DNA of 64,000 nt from an uncultured Burkholderiales bacterium (GCA_903896615.1 CAITYM010000172.1:41920-105919), one strand, 5' to 3'; shown: positions 28,916-38,532, numbered from the stretch's first letter. Numbers and translations are program-made. Notes: generated by a model not told the origin, from the letters alone.

Positions 28916-30016
28916 TCAGCTGAATGCTTCCAAAACCTTTAGCGTAAATGCAGGAAAATACGCAGGGTCAATCCATCTGACCACAATTACAGCATCCAAT
29001 TCTGGATCGATCCAGACATAATTTCCACCAGCCCCAAACATAAAGTAAGCAGATTCGCTAGCGCCTGGAAATGTACTTCGGTTTGGGTTTAGCCATGTGA
29101 GAAGACCGTAAAAGGGAGCTAGCGGGCAGGGGGTTTTCATGGAGCTAATCCACTCATTGTTTATCAATCGTAGAGGCCCTGTATCAGTGTTGATTACCCC
29201 TGCGTTTAGCATCATTTGTGCAATTTTGGCTTGATCTAGGGCGCTAATTCGCACTCCACCACCCCAGTGTGTTCCCCCAGGCACAGACTGAAGAAGTTTG
29301 GTCTCCTCATTTGTGGGATCCACCACCTGTACCCAAGAGTTATCGTACCCCTCCCATTCAAAGTCTTGTGCACCTTCGAGTGGATCCAAGAAGTAGAGTC
29401 TAAACACCTCGGGTATTGGTTTTTGAAAGATATGTAAAAGGGCCAACGAGAGTTGATTAATTCGCACATCGTTGTATTCCCAGTAGCTGCCAGGAGTTTG
29501 GAGTGTTCGCAGATCGCCTTTCCTACCCTGTACCGGTTTAGGGTCTAAAACTATATGGCGAAAGTGTTCAACTTGATCCGGAATGCCAAACGATGTTCCT
29601 GACCATTCACTGGTTTGGTTTAGCAGGTGTCGCCAAGTGATTTGAGAATTGTGAGGCCCTTCAAATCCTGTTTGACTTTTACAGCCTCGAAGAGCGATAC
29701 TCTCACAGACCTTTTGATCGATATTGTCAATGAGTCCAAGCTCTATGGCTTTGCCCGTAAGGAGAGCTAAGTAACTCTTTGCAACACTAAAGGTTTGATC
29801 TGCACGCCCAGGCTCCCCCCAAGTCTCAAGGAGTCTTCCTCCACAATAGACAACACCAGTCACCCCGCCTCTTGAGTGAACCGGTCCTCTTAAAGTGTTC
29901 CAAGGCTTTGGGTCTGTTAGATGTACCCCGTAATTGCTGGGTTCGTTCGAAGGATCTCTGGTCCAGTTGATTTCATGGGCTTGAGAAAATAAAACGGCTG
30001 ACTTTAAGCTTTTCAT
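28916..30016 (-). CDS. Serine hydrolase, beta-lactamase class C-like
   Basis: SVAKSYLALLTGKAIELG (SxxK), WEYNDVRIN, HWGGGVRISALDQAKI. Confidence 0.88.
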   Translation of the reverse strand: MKSLKSAVLFSQAHEINWTRDPSNEPSNYGVHLTDPKPWNTLRGPVHSRGGVTGVVYCGGRLLETWGEPGRADQTFSVAKSYLALLTGKAIELGLIDNIDQKVCESIALRGCKSQTGFEGPHNSQITWRHLLNQTSEWSGTSFGIPDQVEHFRHIVLDPKPVQGRKGDLRTLQTPGSYWEYNDVRINQLSLALLHIFQKPIPEVFRLYFLDPLEGAQDFEWEGYDNSWVQVVDPTNEETKLLQSVPGGTHWGGGVRISALDQAKIAQMMLNAGVINTDTGPLRLINNEWISSMKTPCPLAPFYGLLTWLNPNRSTFPGASESAYFMFGAGGNYVWIDPELDAVIVVRWIDPAYFPAFTLKVLEAFS

Positions 30017-30050
30017 TTTTGCTTATGGGGTGGAGATTAGGCGCAGAATA

Positions 30051-30668
30051 TCAGGGTTTGGGTGAGGTGTGTTCAAGCCAATCACGCCCTTTTTTGTAAA
30101 GCGCCTGCACCTCAGGCCCTTTCAGCATTGGCATATCTCTTTTTACTGTATATCCAATTTTGGTTTGGATGTAGGCAAGGTGTTTATAGCCCTCGGGGAA
30201 TTGAGATAACAAGTTCTCATCAAGTTTTAGTGAAGCGCTTGGGTCTAGGGGATCAATCCTGTCTTTTTCGTAGATTGGTTGACGAAGCACAACTCCCCAG
30301 ACACCATCACGTTTTTCAAGGAAGTCGTAAAAACGTCCAGTGCAGACAACGTCACAAAGTACGCCATCGACTGGGCCCCTTTGTGATATCGTCATTTTGG
30401 TTTGGGTGATCGCTCTGTTGCCACTTAAATCAATGGATGTTCCGCCCAAGAAATGCAGAATACTGACTCCCTTGTTCCATCCCTCAATGGTGACTTTAAT
30501 AAAGTCTTCAAAGGAACCTTGGAACCAGGTAGCCATCATCACGCCGTCTTCATGCCATACGGATTTAAATCGCTCCCAATCACCAGCATCCCGCCAAAGT
30601 GCCCAGTTTTCAATAACTTCGCGAATTAGTTGCTTGTCTTGGAGTGAGTTGGATTGTGTCTCGTTCAT
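30051..30668 (-). CDS. SnoaL-like/NTF2-fold protein
   Basis: IREVIENWALWRDAGDWERFKSVWHEDGVMMATWFQGSFEDF; 34 nt upstream of the serine hydrolase gene. Confidence 0.8.
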   Translation of the reverse strand: MNETQSNSLQDKQLIREVIENWALWRDAGDWERFKSVWHEDGVMMATWFQGSFEDFIKVTIEGWNKGVSILHFLGGTSIDLSGNRAITQTKMTISQRGPVDGVLCDVVCTGRFYDFLEKRDGVWGVVLRQPIYEKDRIDPLDPSASLKLDENLLSQFPEGYKHLAYIQTKIGYTVKRDMPMLKGPEVQALYKKGRDWLEHTSPKP

Positions 30669-30718
30669 TTTTGTAGTTAAATAGAGTTTGATTTTGAATT
30701 TGAATGATTTTTAAAATA

Positions 30719-30758
30719 GAAAATATTGATGATAGTATTTTCTTCATCTGTGATGAAG
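30719..30758. promoter_or_regulatory. Two inverted repeats in the divergent SnoaL/MOSC promoter region
   Basis: GAAAATA(30719-30725)...TATTTTC(30736-30742) and CTTCATC-tgt-GATGAAG (30742-30758). Confidence 0.55.
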
Positions 30759-30794
30759 GATAGATAATATCAGCATTATCTTAAGGACTAACCC

Positions 30795-31406
30795 TTGAAA
30801 ATTCTAAGCATTAATACCGGGCTCGTTCAGCCATTGACCCAAAATCCTGATGCTGGGGGCAAGCAGGTAATGTCAGCTATTCATAAGCATGCTGTGAGTA
30901 GTCTGAATAATCCTCAAATTAAACGAATTGGCTACTCCGGAGTCGAGGGTGATCAGCAAGCCAATTTGGAGGTACACGGGGGCCAAGACAAAGCAGTATA
31001 TGCCTATCCTCAGGAGCACTATCCTTTATGGGAAGAGTTGCTAACTAGGGCAGGTAAATTTAACGGCAAGCTACAGATGGGTAACTTTGGAGAGAACTTA
31101 ACTGTCGAGGGGTTTGATGAAAAAAATGTCTTCGTTGGAGACCGTTGGAGAGTTGGCAGTTTACTCATGGAGATCGTTAGATTTAGGGAGCCTTGTTTTA
31201 AATTTAATATCAAGATGGGTTGGAGCGGGGCAGCAAAGGCAATGATTCAAAGCGGCTCAACGGGTTGGTATTTGAGGGTTTTGGAAGCCGGGGAGGCCAA
31301 GGCTGGCGACGCGGTACAAGTCATTCCAGGTGAGAGGCAGTTAACTATCCTTGTGCAAAGCACTGCTTTTTATAGTAAAACTGATCAAAAGGATCTGTGG
31401 AGTTGA
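30795..31406 (+). CDS. MOSC-domain protein (YiiM-like)
   Basis: GVEGDQQANLEVHGGQDKAVYAYPQEHYPLW, GNFGENLTVEGFDEKNVFVGDRWRVG, REPCFKF. Start near 30795 is probable rather than certain. Confidence 0.92.
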   Translation: MKILSINTGLVQPLTQNPDAGGKQVMSAIHKHAVSSLNNPQIKRIGYSGVEGDQQANLEVHGGQDKAVYAYPQEHYPLWEELLTRAGKFNGKLQMGNFGENLTVEGFDEKNVFVGDRWRVGSLLMEIVRFREPCFKFNIKMGWSGAAKAMIQSGSTGWYLRVLEAGEAKAGDAVQVIPGERQLTILVQSTAFYSKTDQKDLWS

Positions 31407-31437
31407 TTTTTTCATTTAACTTTCCAACTCCATTCAA

Positions 31438-32361
31438 TTAGACCCCGATTAACGCTGCGCCAATGACCCCGGCCGAATCCCCTAGTCGATGTCGAACAAT
31501 TGGAGTTGTGAATTCAGTTGTAAATACTTTTTTAGCTACACTTTGCGTGCAAAGCTCTGGGAGTCCCTCTATATTTGACAATCCGCCTCCAAGAACGATC
31601 ACGTCAGGATCCATAACGTTTATTAAATTAGCCAATGCTTGTCCAAGGTCTTCATAGAATTGGTCCACTACTGTCTTTGCTAATTTATTTTCACCACTCA
31701 TGGCTGAGAGAAAAATATTTTCACAGCTTAAAACAGTACTTGCCTGTAAAGCGAGGTTCTGATACTGGCGCTCGACCCCCGAGCCCGAAATACAGGTCTC
31801 CACGCAACCACGGTGACCACAAAAGCACGGTAAACCACCCGGTTTTAGTACCATGTGACCCCATTCTCCCGCGAGCTGCTGCGGGCCGCGTCTAAGTTGT
31901 TTGTTAAAAATCCAACCGCCACCGCAACCAGTACCCAAGATGACACCAAAGACACAGTCATATGATTTTCCTGCGCCTAGGGTAGCCTCAGCAAGAGCAA
32001 AACAATTTGCATCATTCTCAATTTTTATGTCGCACCCTATTGCATTTTCTATAGCGCTTTGTAGTGGAAGTCCATTTAAACAGACCGTATTTGAATTCCT
32101 AAGAAGACCCGTACGTGCTGAAATTGATCCAGGTGTACCAACGCCAACACTATGTACCGGGTGTGCAGATTTGGCAAGAGCATATAGACTCTTAATTTGA
32201 TTTAGGATGTGATCGGGGCCGAGTTGGGCTTGCGTAGGGATTCTTTTTCTGAGCAGTACGTTTTCTAACGCATCAATTACTACGAGCTCAATCTTGGTGC
32301 CGCCTAAATCAATACCAATGCGGACTTTTGATGTGGAATTAATATTCATAAGTTTTCGCAT
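31438..32361 (-). CDS. ROK-family sugar kinase
   Basis: RIGIDLGGTKIELVVID, GTGCGGGW, LAGEWGHMVLKPGGLPCFCGHRGCVETCISG (zinc motif). Confidence 0.93.
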   Translation of the reverse strand: MRKLMNINSTSKVRIGIDLGGTKIELVVIDALENVLLRKRIPTQAQLGPDHILNQIKSLYALAKSAHPVHSVGVGTPGSISARTGLLRNSNTVCLNGLPLQSAIENAIGCDIKIENDANCFALAEATLGAGKSYDCVFGVILGTGCGGGWIFNKQLRRGPQQLAGEWGHMVLKPGGLPCFCGHRGCVETCISGSGVERQYQNLALQASTVLSCENIFLSAMSGENKLAKTVVDQFYEDLGQALANLINVMDPDVIVLGGGLSNIEGLPELCTQSVAKKVFTTEFTTPIVRHRLGDSAGVIGAALIGV

Positions 32362-32436
32362 TCAAGACTATTTCAATTTTATGCTTTTTTTAGACTCTTA
32401 AGCTTTTAAAGTAAGCTAAGCCTCAAGCGGCAATTA

Positions 32437-33741
32437 ATGATACACCGTACAATTATTGTCATGAAAAATAAATCAGTAAAAGTCAGTCCCTCTCAAACGC
32501 ATAAACCGGTTAATTCCTCCCCATTTTCTGCATTCTCCAACAAAGGGTTTAGAGCTCTACTTATCACCTACACATTGGCTATGATGGCTGATAGCGTTGA
32601 GCACGTGATCAGTTATTGGATGATGTATCAAAAATTTCACTCCCCCGAACTTGGTGGTTTTGCCGTTTTGTCGCATTGGTTACCCTTTCTCATTTTCTCG
32701 GTACCCGTAGGTGTTCTTGGAGAGCGGTTTGATCCAAGACGATTAATTCAAATTGGTATGGTTCTTTTTGCAGCCGCATCAGTGGGTTGGGGATACTGCT
32801 TTTTAGTCGATGGTTTACAGATGTGGCAAGCAATGGCATTGCTTGTATTGCACGGATGTGCAGGTGTCTTTTGGCACACTTCTACGCAAATACTGTTGCA
32901 CGATGTAGTTACTCAAGAAGAGTTGCCAGGTGCAGTTAGGTTATTGGCCACAGCCCGGTACCTTGGTATTTTGGTTGGCCCTGGAGTTGGGGGCGTTATA
33001 TTGTTAGGACTTGGCCCCACTTTTGGAATTTTCTTGAATGCAACCTTCTACATCCCAACATTCCTTTGGCTTGTTAATGCCCCGTACGGTCCTGCGTTCA
33101 GAGCTACTGCGAGATCTTTCAAAATTCCAGTTAGAGGGTTCTCTGACATTATTCATACCTTTAGAGAGGTCGCGAGTTTACCCGTCATCTTTTCTATGGT
33201 CATTTTGGCTGGGGCTGCCTCGTTTTTTGTTGGAAACAGTTATCAGGCACAAATGCCTGCCTTTGCAGAGGACTTAGGCCATGGGGACCCAGGGCTTTTG
33301 TACAGTCTTTTATTGGCCGCAGACGCAGCAGGTGCACTACTTGCAGGGCTCATCTTAAACAATAAAGGCATTATGAGGCCACGCCCCCAAGCCGCTTTAA
33401 TACTGGCGCTCATGTGGTGTATTGTCCTCACAAGCTTTGCTATCACGCATCATTACATCATTGCACTCATTTTGCTATTTATCGCGGGTTTTTTGGAACT
33501 GTCCTTTAGCAGTATGGCGCAAAGCCTTGTTCAGTTAAATGCACCGCAGGAGCACAGAGGGCGAGTTATTGGATTATTCAATATGTTCTCGCTTGGAATG
33601 CGAGCTGGAGCAGGCGTTACAGTTGGCTTAGTTGGGGGGATGATTGGCATTCATTTGTCCCTAGGGCTAGCTGGTGTAGTGTTAGCTACTGTAATTTTGG
33701 CGCTGCTTTATATTTTTAAATTTAAAGATCAATCAAATTAA
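32437..33741 (+). CDS. MFS transporter
   Basis: LLITYTLAMMADSVEHVISYWMMYQ, 12 TM pattern, APQEHRGRVIGLFNMFSLGMRAGAG; likely start 32461. Confidence 0.88.
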   Translation: MIHRTIIVMKNKSVKVSPSQTHKPVNSSPFSAFSNKGFRALLITYTLAMMADSVEHVISYWMMYQKFHSPELGGFAVLSHWLPFLIFSVPVGVLGERFDPRRLIQIGMVLFAAASVGWGYCFLVDGLQMWQAMALLVLHGCAGVFWHTSTQILLHDVVTQEELPGAVRLLATARYLGILVGPGVGGVILLGLGPTFGIFLNATFYIPTFLWLVNAPYGPAFRATARSFKIPVRGFSDIIHTFREVASLPVIFSMVILAGAASFFVGNSYQAQMPAFAEDLGHGDPGLLYSLLLAADAAGALLAGLILNNKGIMRPRPQAALILALMWCIVLTSFAITHHYIIALILLFIAGFLELSFSSMAQSLVQLNAPQEHRGRVIGLFNMFSLGMRAGAGVTVGLVGGMIGIHLSLGLAGVVLATVILALLYIFKFKDQSN

Positions 33742-33743
33742 TT

Positions 33744-33785
33744 GTGCATGTAATGGTGCATGTAATGGTGCGTGTAATAGTGCAT
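33744..33785. repeat. 12-bp tandem repeat GTGCATGTAATG, about 3.5 copies
   Basis: GTGCATGTAATG GTGCATGTAATG GTGCGTGTAATA GTGCAT, 2 nt after the MFS stop codon. Confidence 0.95.
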
Positions 33786-33878
33786 CTGAGATAACGCTCG
33801 CGACTTAGGTAGAAGTTTCGTGTGTAATTGATTTTAAATAAAAAGTCATTTGCTAAGCTCCCAGTCCAAGCTACTCAG

Positions 33879-33900
33879 GTTGCGAGTTTTAGCTCGCAAC
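33879..33900. other. Perfect 8-bp stem hairpin in the intergenic region between convergent genes
   Basis: GTTGCGAG-ttttag-CTCGCAAC; lies between the 3' ends of the MFS gene and azlD, a T-rich stretch follows about 12 nt later. Confidence 0.6.
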
Positions 33901-33974
33901 GCTTAGTTCTCCTTTTTATGGGTAATGTATTAAATTTAGTTAAGGCTAATTCAAACAAAATTATTGTGCTGGGT

Positions 33975-34325
33975 TTAAGTATCAAAATAATGTACATAAG
34001 ATATCAAGCAAGCGATACCTACCAATAGTGCTGGGCCTAATCGCCTCTTAGTACCCGTAACCATTATTCCAATGGTGACCGCGCAGACAGCTAAGCGCAC
34101 GAGCAAAGGTACTGTTGCAAGTAAGCCTATGGGCAGAACAATCATTCGAACAGTCATGGCAGCTACCATTGCGTAGGTAACACACGTTAGCCAGCCAAAG
34201 AACTCACTGTTTTGATCTACCCTTCCAGAGAGAATCACTCCAACGGATCTACAAAAATAGGTACCAATACATGCGCTCAGTAACGCAATCCAGAGCTCCC
34301 CAGTAGTTAATTGAATATGACTCAT
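33975..34325 (-). CDS. azlD: AzlD-family branched-chain amino-acid exporter small subunit
   Basis: About 116 aa with several TM segments, following azlC on the same strand. Confidence 0.85.
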   Translation of the reverse strand: MSHIQLTTGELWIALLSACIGTYFCRSVGVILSGRVDQNSEFFGWLTCVTYAMVAAMTVRMIVLPIGLLATVPLLVRLAVCAVTIGIMVTGTKRRLGPALLVGIACLISYVHYFDT

Positions 34326-34366
34326 AAATAATTTTAAGTGTTTGTCGTAAGGTATGAATGTATTGA

Positions 34367-35113
34367 TTACGATGGGTCTGCTTGTCTGGGTTTTCGAATA
34401 AAAACCCTATCTACCCAGTAAGCTAGGGTTCCTCCAATAAGTCCCGATAAAAGTAGACTACTATCCGGATCGATTGTGTAAAAAACAGGCCCTAATAAAC
34501 AACCGGCTAAGATTGCCAATCTATTCCAATTCGCCTTGATATCTGTAAATGTTAAGACAAAGAAAAGTGGGTTTATAAAAATTAATCCAATCGTTATTGA
34601 TTTTGATACCGCACCGGCAAGTAGATATCCTAACGCCGTTCCAGGTAAAGCGAGCATCCAGCAAAATAGGCCCAGTCCTACAAAATAACTGCGTCGATAT
34701 TGTGCATTTATTTTTGGAAACTCTCTCATCGAAACCGCCCATGCAGTCATTGCAAGTAAATGCACTGCGGCAAAAGAGCCCTTGGATTTATCCTCATCAC
34801 TAAACTGAGGAAATAATGTCAGTGTCATGGTAACAAACCTGGCTGAGCTAAAGGAAACTGCTAAGGCAATGGCAACAAGGGGGCTATGCGTAATGATCAT
34901 ATCCAATAAAACGATCTGACCGGGTAGGGCAAACATAAAGGTGCTACAAAAACCTGTAAACCAAAGGTCTAGACCGTTTGTTCTGCCCATTGCGCCAAAG
35001 CCGACCATTCCTGCAAATAAAACAATCGCTGGTGCCCCAATGGCTTCGCGTACGCCGCTCCAAAAAGCCTCTTTTTGAGAGTTGTAGGAATGGGTGACAA
35101 GATTTTTATCCAA
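34367..35113 (-). CDS. azlC: AzlC-family branched-chain amino-acid exporter large subunit
   Basis: FWSGVREAIGAPAIVLFAGMVGFGAMGRTNGLDLW, FALPGQIVLLDMI. Confidence 0.9.
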   Translation of the reverse strand: MDKNLVTHSYNSQKEAFWSGVREAIGAPAIVLFAGMVGFGAMGRTNGLDLWFTGFCSTFMFALPGQIVLLDMIITHSPLVAIALAVSFSSARFVTMTLTLFPQFSDEDKSKGSFAAVHLLAMTAWAVSMREFPKINAQYRRSYFVGLGLFCWMLALPGTALGYLLAGAVSKSITIGLIFINPLFFVLTFTDIKANWNRLAILAGCLLGPVFYTIDPDSSLLLSGLIGGTLAYWVDRVFIRKPRQADPS

Positions 35114-35258
35114 GGTAGTAAAAAAATGATTAAATAGTAAAGATTGAATGAATTTGATAATATCTGGACATTAGATGAAACTTTGCCCATCGTCCAAACT
35201 CAAATCTTGAATTGATGGATCGACTGATGCTTGCATTAAAAACGAACTAAGGCTAATT

Positions 35259-35975
35259 ATGACTGAGAATGCTCCCATGGATCTGGATCCCCAAATAGTT
35301 CAAATCTTGTCTCAAGTTACGACGGCAACTCTCACTACAGTTCTCCTTAAAAAAGGACTACGCAATGTCTGGATGCGGGGTACCAAGCCGATTAAAGCGG
35401 GACAATCAAGATTGGTTGGACGAGCCTTTACCCTTCGTTTCGTCCCCGCTCGCGAGGACTTGGCAACGCCAGAGTCATGGTCCTCTCCTATCTCGACCAG
35501 GGCTGCCATTGAGGCTATGCCCGCAAACTGCATAGCAGTTGTTGACGCTATGGGCGTGCAAGATGCCGGTATATTTGGAGATATCTTATGTGCAAGAATG
35601 CAAAAAAGGGGGGTTGCAGCCTTAATTACTGACGGTGTAGTCAGAGACGTTGCGGGCGTGTTAGCAACGGGATTACCTGTATGGTGTTGCGGTGTTGCGG
35701 CCCCTCCTTCTGTTGCGGGACTAACCTTTGTTGATTGGCAAAAGCCCATTGGATGCGGTGGCGTTGCTGTATTTCCAGGAGATATCGTTGTGGTGGACGA
35801 GGACGGTGCAGTCCTGATACCACAAGCACTTTTAGACGATGTATTAAAGCTCGCACCAGAGCAAGAGAAACTCGAAGCCTGGATCATGCACCAAGTTAAC
35901 CGCGGGGAAAGCCTTCCTGGACTGTATCCTCCTAACGAGGCTAACAGGCAGCGGTACCTCAAGGAAACGAAATAA
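35259..35975 (+). CDS. RraA-like family protein (HMG/CHA aldolase or dimethylmenaquinone methyltransferase-like)
   Basis: VGRAFTLRFVPAREDL, GIFGDILCARMQKRGVAALITDGVVRDVAGV, FPGDIVVVDEDGAVLIP. Confidence 0.92.
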   Translation: MTENAPMDLDPQIVQILSQVTTATLTTVLLKKGLRNVWMRGTKPIKAGQSRLVGRAFTLRFVPAREDLATPESWSSPISTRAAIEAMPANCIAVVDAMGVQDAGIFGDILCARMQKRGVAALITDGVVRDVAGVLATGLPVWCCGVAAPPSVAGLTFVDWQKPIGCGGVAVFPGDIVVVDEDGAVLIPQALLDDVLKLAPEQEKLEAWIMHQVNRGESLPGLYPPNEANRQRYLKETK

Positions 35976-36054
35976 GGGCCTCTGATGAGGCGCAGTAAAG
36001 TTGTCAAAAGTCAGTGCCCCTACGAGGCAACTGAATCCATCAACTGCTCACCTT

Positions 36055-37371
36055 TTAGTCAAGAGGAATTTTTCCTGTGTATTTCAAAATAAACAAGCCA
36101 CCCGTGAAGCGATCGTTAGCATAAATCAAACCGTCTTTACCAACGATCAGGTCGTTGATTTGGATTGATCCCCCTTTATTACCAACTACCTTTTGGGTAA
36201 AGTAGGCAATCTCCTTTGGTGCTGTTGGATCCTTGATGGAGAAAATGCGCAGTCCACCGGCAAATTGGGCCGTTACGACGGTATTTAAAAGCACACGTGA
36301 TACCTCGGGCATATTATTTTGATTGATGTTGTGTGCGCCGTATCTGCCTCCTATTTTGCACAAAGCTTCCTTGTTAACGGGGGGAGGCAGATAAGAGAGA
36401 GCATACGGATTTAGCTCATTACTCACATCCATTACGGTGATGCGCATAGGCCAATCTTCACAATTGTCTTTGGTTGATTCTTGAGAGGCTATGAGTAAGC
36501 CTCTTTCTAATATCGGTAAGACAGTGTGCATAAAACCTTGATTAGCCGATTGCCATGATATTTGGGTGATTAATTTAGGACGACTTTTATCGCTAATATT
36601 TAGCTCCAATAATCCCCCGTCAATCCAGCCTGTATATAGTCGATCAGGGCGGGTTGCGGGCACCAATGCGGTATGGAGTCTAAAACCACTATCAAATGGT
36701 TTGACACGAGCAGGTGAGGGTTGTGGATCACCAACACGGGTTCCAGGAAACCACCAGCGTCCGGCCTCAATTGGATTTTTCGGATCCAATACATCAACAA
36801 TCATCAAAAATTGATCATCCTTTGGGTTTTTGGGATCAAAATCTTTTGATCCTGTTGACAAATAGGCATAACGTCCATCAGAAAAAGTTAGGTAATGAGT
36901 CCCTCTTGAGTGAGGTCCAGTCAAATCCATATAACTCAAAAGCACAGGCGTAGCAGGGTTGGAGACATCGTATATTTTTATTCCACCAAAGGGTTGTCCA
37001 ACCAATTCACTTTGTCTAGCTACGATCAGTACATTGCCACTTAATGCAAGAGAATTACAACGTATGAAGTTGTCCTCAACGGTTTCTTGTTTGATGACGA
37101 CTGGGTTTGATGGCTTCGTCACATCCAATACACTAAAGCATTTGGGACCTGATTCGTGGGCAAGAAATAAGTACCGTTTTCCGTCTTTTTCTTTTAATGC
37201 AAGTCCCTCGCCCCCTTTACCTGCACCCTCAAGGTCTGAGTGCCCAACTACCTCTAAATTTAACCGGTCCGGGATATGCGCTATAGGCGAGGCAAATGCA
37301 GTTGAATGCATATTGATGAGTAAAAAAATAAGGCCAATAAAACTTAGGCGGTGAGATATCAAAATACGCAT
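36055..37371 (-). CDS. Secreted LVIVD-repeat (beta-propeller) protein
   Basis: Signal peptide; repeats such as LFLAHESGPKCFSVLDVTKPSNPVVI, IKIYDVSNPATPVLLSYMDL, LRIFSIKDPTAPKEIAYF. Confidence 0.85.
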   Translation of the reverse strand: MRILISHRLSFIGLIFLLINMHSTAFASPIAHIPDRLNLEVVGHSDLEGAGKGGEGLALKEKDGKRYLFLAHESGPKCFSVLDVTKPSNPVVIKQETVEDNFIRCNSLALSGNVLIVARQSELVGQPFGGIKIYDVSNPATPVLLSYMDLTGPHSRGTHYLTFSDGRYAYLSTGSKDFDPKNPKDDQFLMIVDVLDPKNPIEAGRWWFPGTRVGDPQPSPARVKPFDSGFRLHTALVPATRPDRLYTGWIDGGLLELNISDKSRPKLITQISWQSANQGFMHTVLPILERGLLIASQESTKDNCEDWPMRITVMDVSNELNPYALSYLPPPVNKEALCKIGGRYGAHNINQNNMPEVSRVLLNTVVTAQFAGGLRIFSIKDPTAPKEIAYFTQKVVGNKGGSIQINDLIVGKDGLIYANDRFTGGLFILKYTGKIPLD

Positions 37372-37754
37372 CTATACGTTCTCCCATTAAATAATTTTTC
37401 TAGGTACGGTGCACAAGGCGACACGATCATCCTCTTCTAGAGGTTTATCTATATTATGCGTCGATAAAATTGGAACAACTATATAAGGATTCCCCCTGCA
37501 GTGTTAACCCTAGTAAAGTTTACATTGATCAACTCATGATCATTTCGAAATAAAGTAAGCCCTAAATGTATCAATGACACAGACAAAGCTCTTATTCAGT
37601 GCAATTAATTTTTACCCATTCAATGGGTAGCTTCGGCTCAAATGCGCCATTTTCGATTGTTCAATCATAAGCATGCTTGCACACTGGGGGGCTGTAGACC
37701 GTTGGCTTAGTCATTGACAGATTTGGGGGGGGGAGATTTGGTTTGCGCGAAGAC

Positions 37755-37810
37755 ACTCATAAGCTCATAGGCTCATAGGCTCATAGGCTCATAGGCTCAT
37801 GGGCTCATAG
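37755..37810. repeat. 8-bp tandem repeat (GCTCATAG)n
   Basis: Six units 37763-37810 (unit 5 is GCTCATGG) preceded by a degenerate copy ACTCATAA. Confidence 0.95.
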
Positions 37811-37986
37811 AAGCACAAACACTTTTGCCTTGTCTCTTGAGCGCTAATCAGTTCCTCACTCAGTGGCTGGCTCAATCAAAACCGCCTCACTGCATTAATA
37901 TTCAATTCTTTGCAGATTTCTTCAAGATAGATTAAGCCCTCAAAGATCCTAGAATAGGATTTAGTCAAACCATCATGGAGTAAATT

Positions 37987-38196
37987 ATGCGTGTTAACAA
38001 AATAATGTCTGAGGTGTCCCTAGTCATAGCAGATCTGGCCGTTTCTGTAGAGGGTGAGATCAGGAGTTGTCCAACGCTTTGCGCCGTAGTGCCTGGGGAG
38101 GGGGCAGAGTTAGATCGTTTGATCCCCCTGAATACACCGGACGGAAGGCCAATTTTCATGAATTATGACAACGCAATCAGGCCGTTAAATTCTTGA
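37987..38196 (+). CDS. Possible small protein, 69 aa, unknown
   Basis: ORF with ATG in an otherwise empty region; not recognised. An antisense ORF covers the same stretch. Confidence 0.3.
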   Translation: MRVNKIMSEVSLVIADLAVSVEGEIRSCPTLCAVVPGEGAELDRLIPLNTPDGRPIFMNYDNAIRPLNS

Positions 38197-38250
38197 ACCA
38201 GGCACTCCTTGGTCTGGAAATGATGACTGTTAGTCCCGGGGCGTAGATAA

Positions 38251-38448
38251 TTACTTTGACTTTAAATCAGGGGTCACAGAATCAATAACTGACCCAACGG
38301 CCTTTACGCCTGTGGTAATGACGCTAACCCCTGCCGATGCGACATCTACAGCCCCTGATACGACTAGGTCGCCGACTTCTATTACTGCGCATCCGCTCAA
38401 GAGAGCGCAAACAGATAATCCTATAACTTTGAGAATTAATTTATTCAT
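38251..38448 (-). CDS. Small lipoprotein, 65 aa
   Basis: MNKLILKVIGLSVCALLSGCAVIEVGDLVVSGAVDVASAGVSVITTGVKAVGSVIDSVTP; lipobox LSGC and a Val/Gly-rich amphipathic repeat-like body. Confidence 0.75.
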   Translation of the reverse strand: MNKLILKVIGLSVCALLSGCAVIEVGDLVVSGAVDVASAGVSVITTGVKAVGSVIDSVTPDLKSK

Positions 38449-38487
38449 AGGAATTAGTGTAATCTATTTGAACCGGTCTTGAGTGAT

Positions 38488-38516
38488 AAAAAAAAAGGAC
38501 TCAGATGAGTCCTTTT
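38488..38516 (-). terminator. Rho-independent terminator of pal (possibly bidirectional)
   Basis: 10-bp stem AAAAGGACTC-agat-GAGTCCTTTT; T-run on the minus strand, just past the pal stop codon. Confidence 0.9.
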
Positions 38517-38532
38517 AACCTAAGTGCTAAAG

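Noticed and set aside
35312-36007. 231-aa antisense ORF opposite the RraA-like gene
   Set aside because: Ser/Thr/Pro-rich low-information translation covering a well-supported sense gene; typical shadow ORF.
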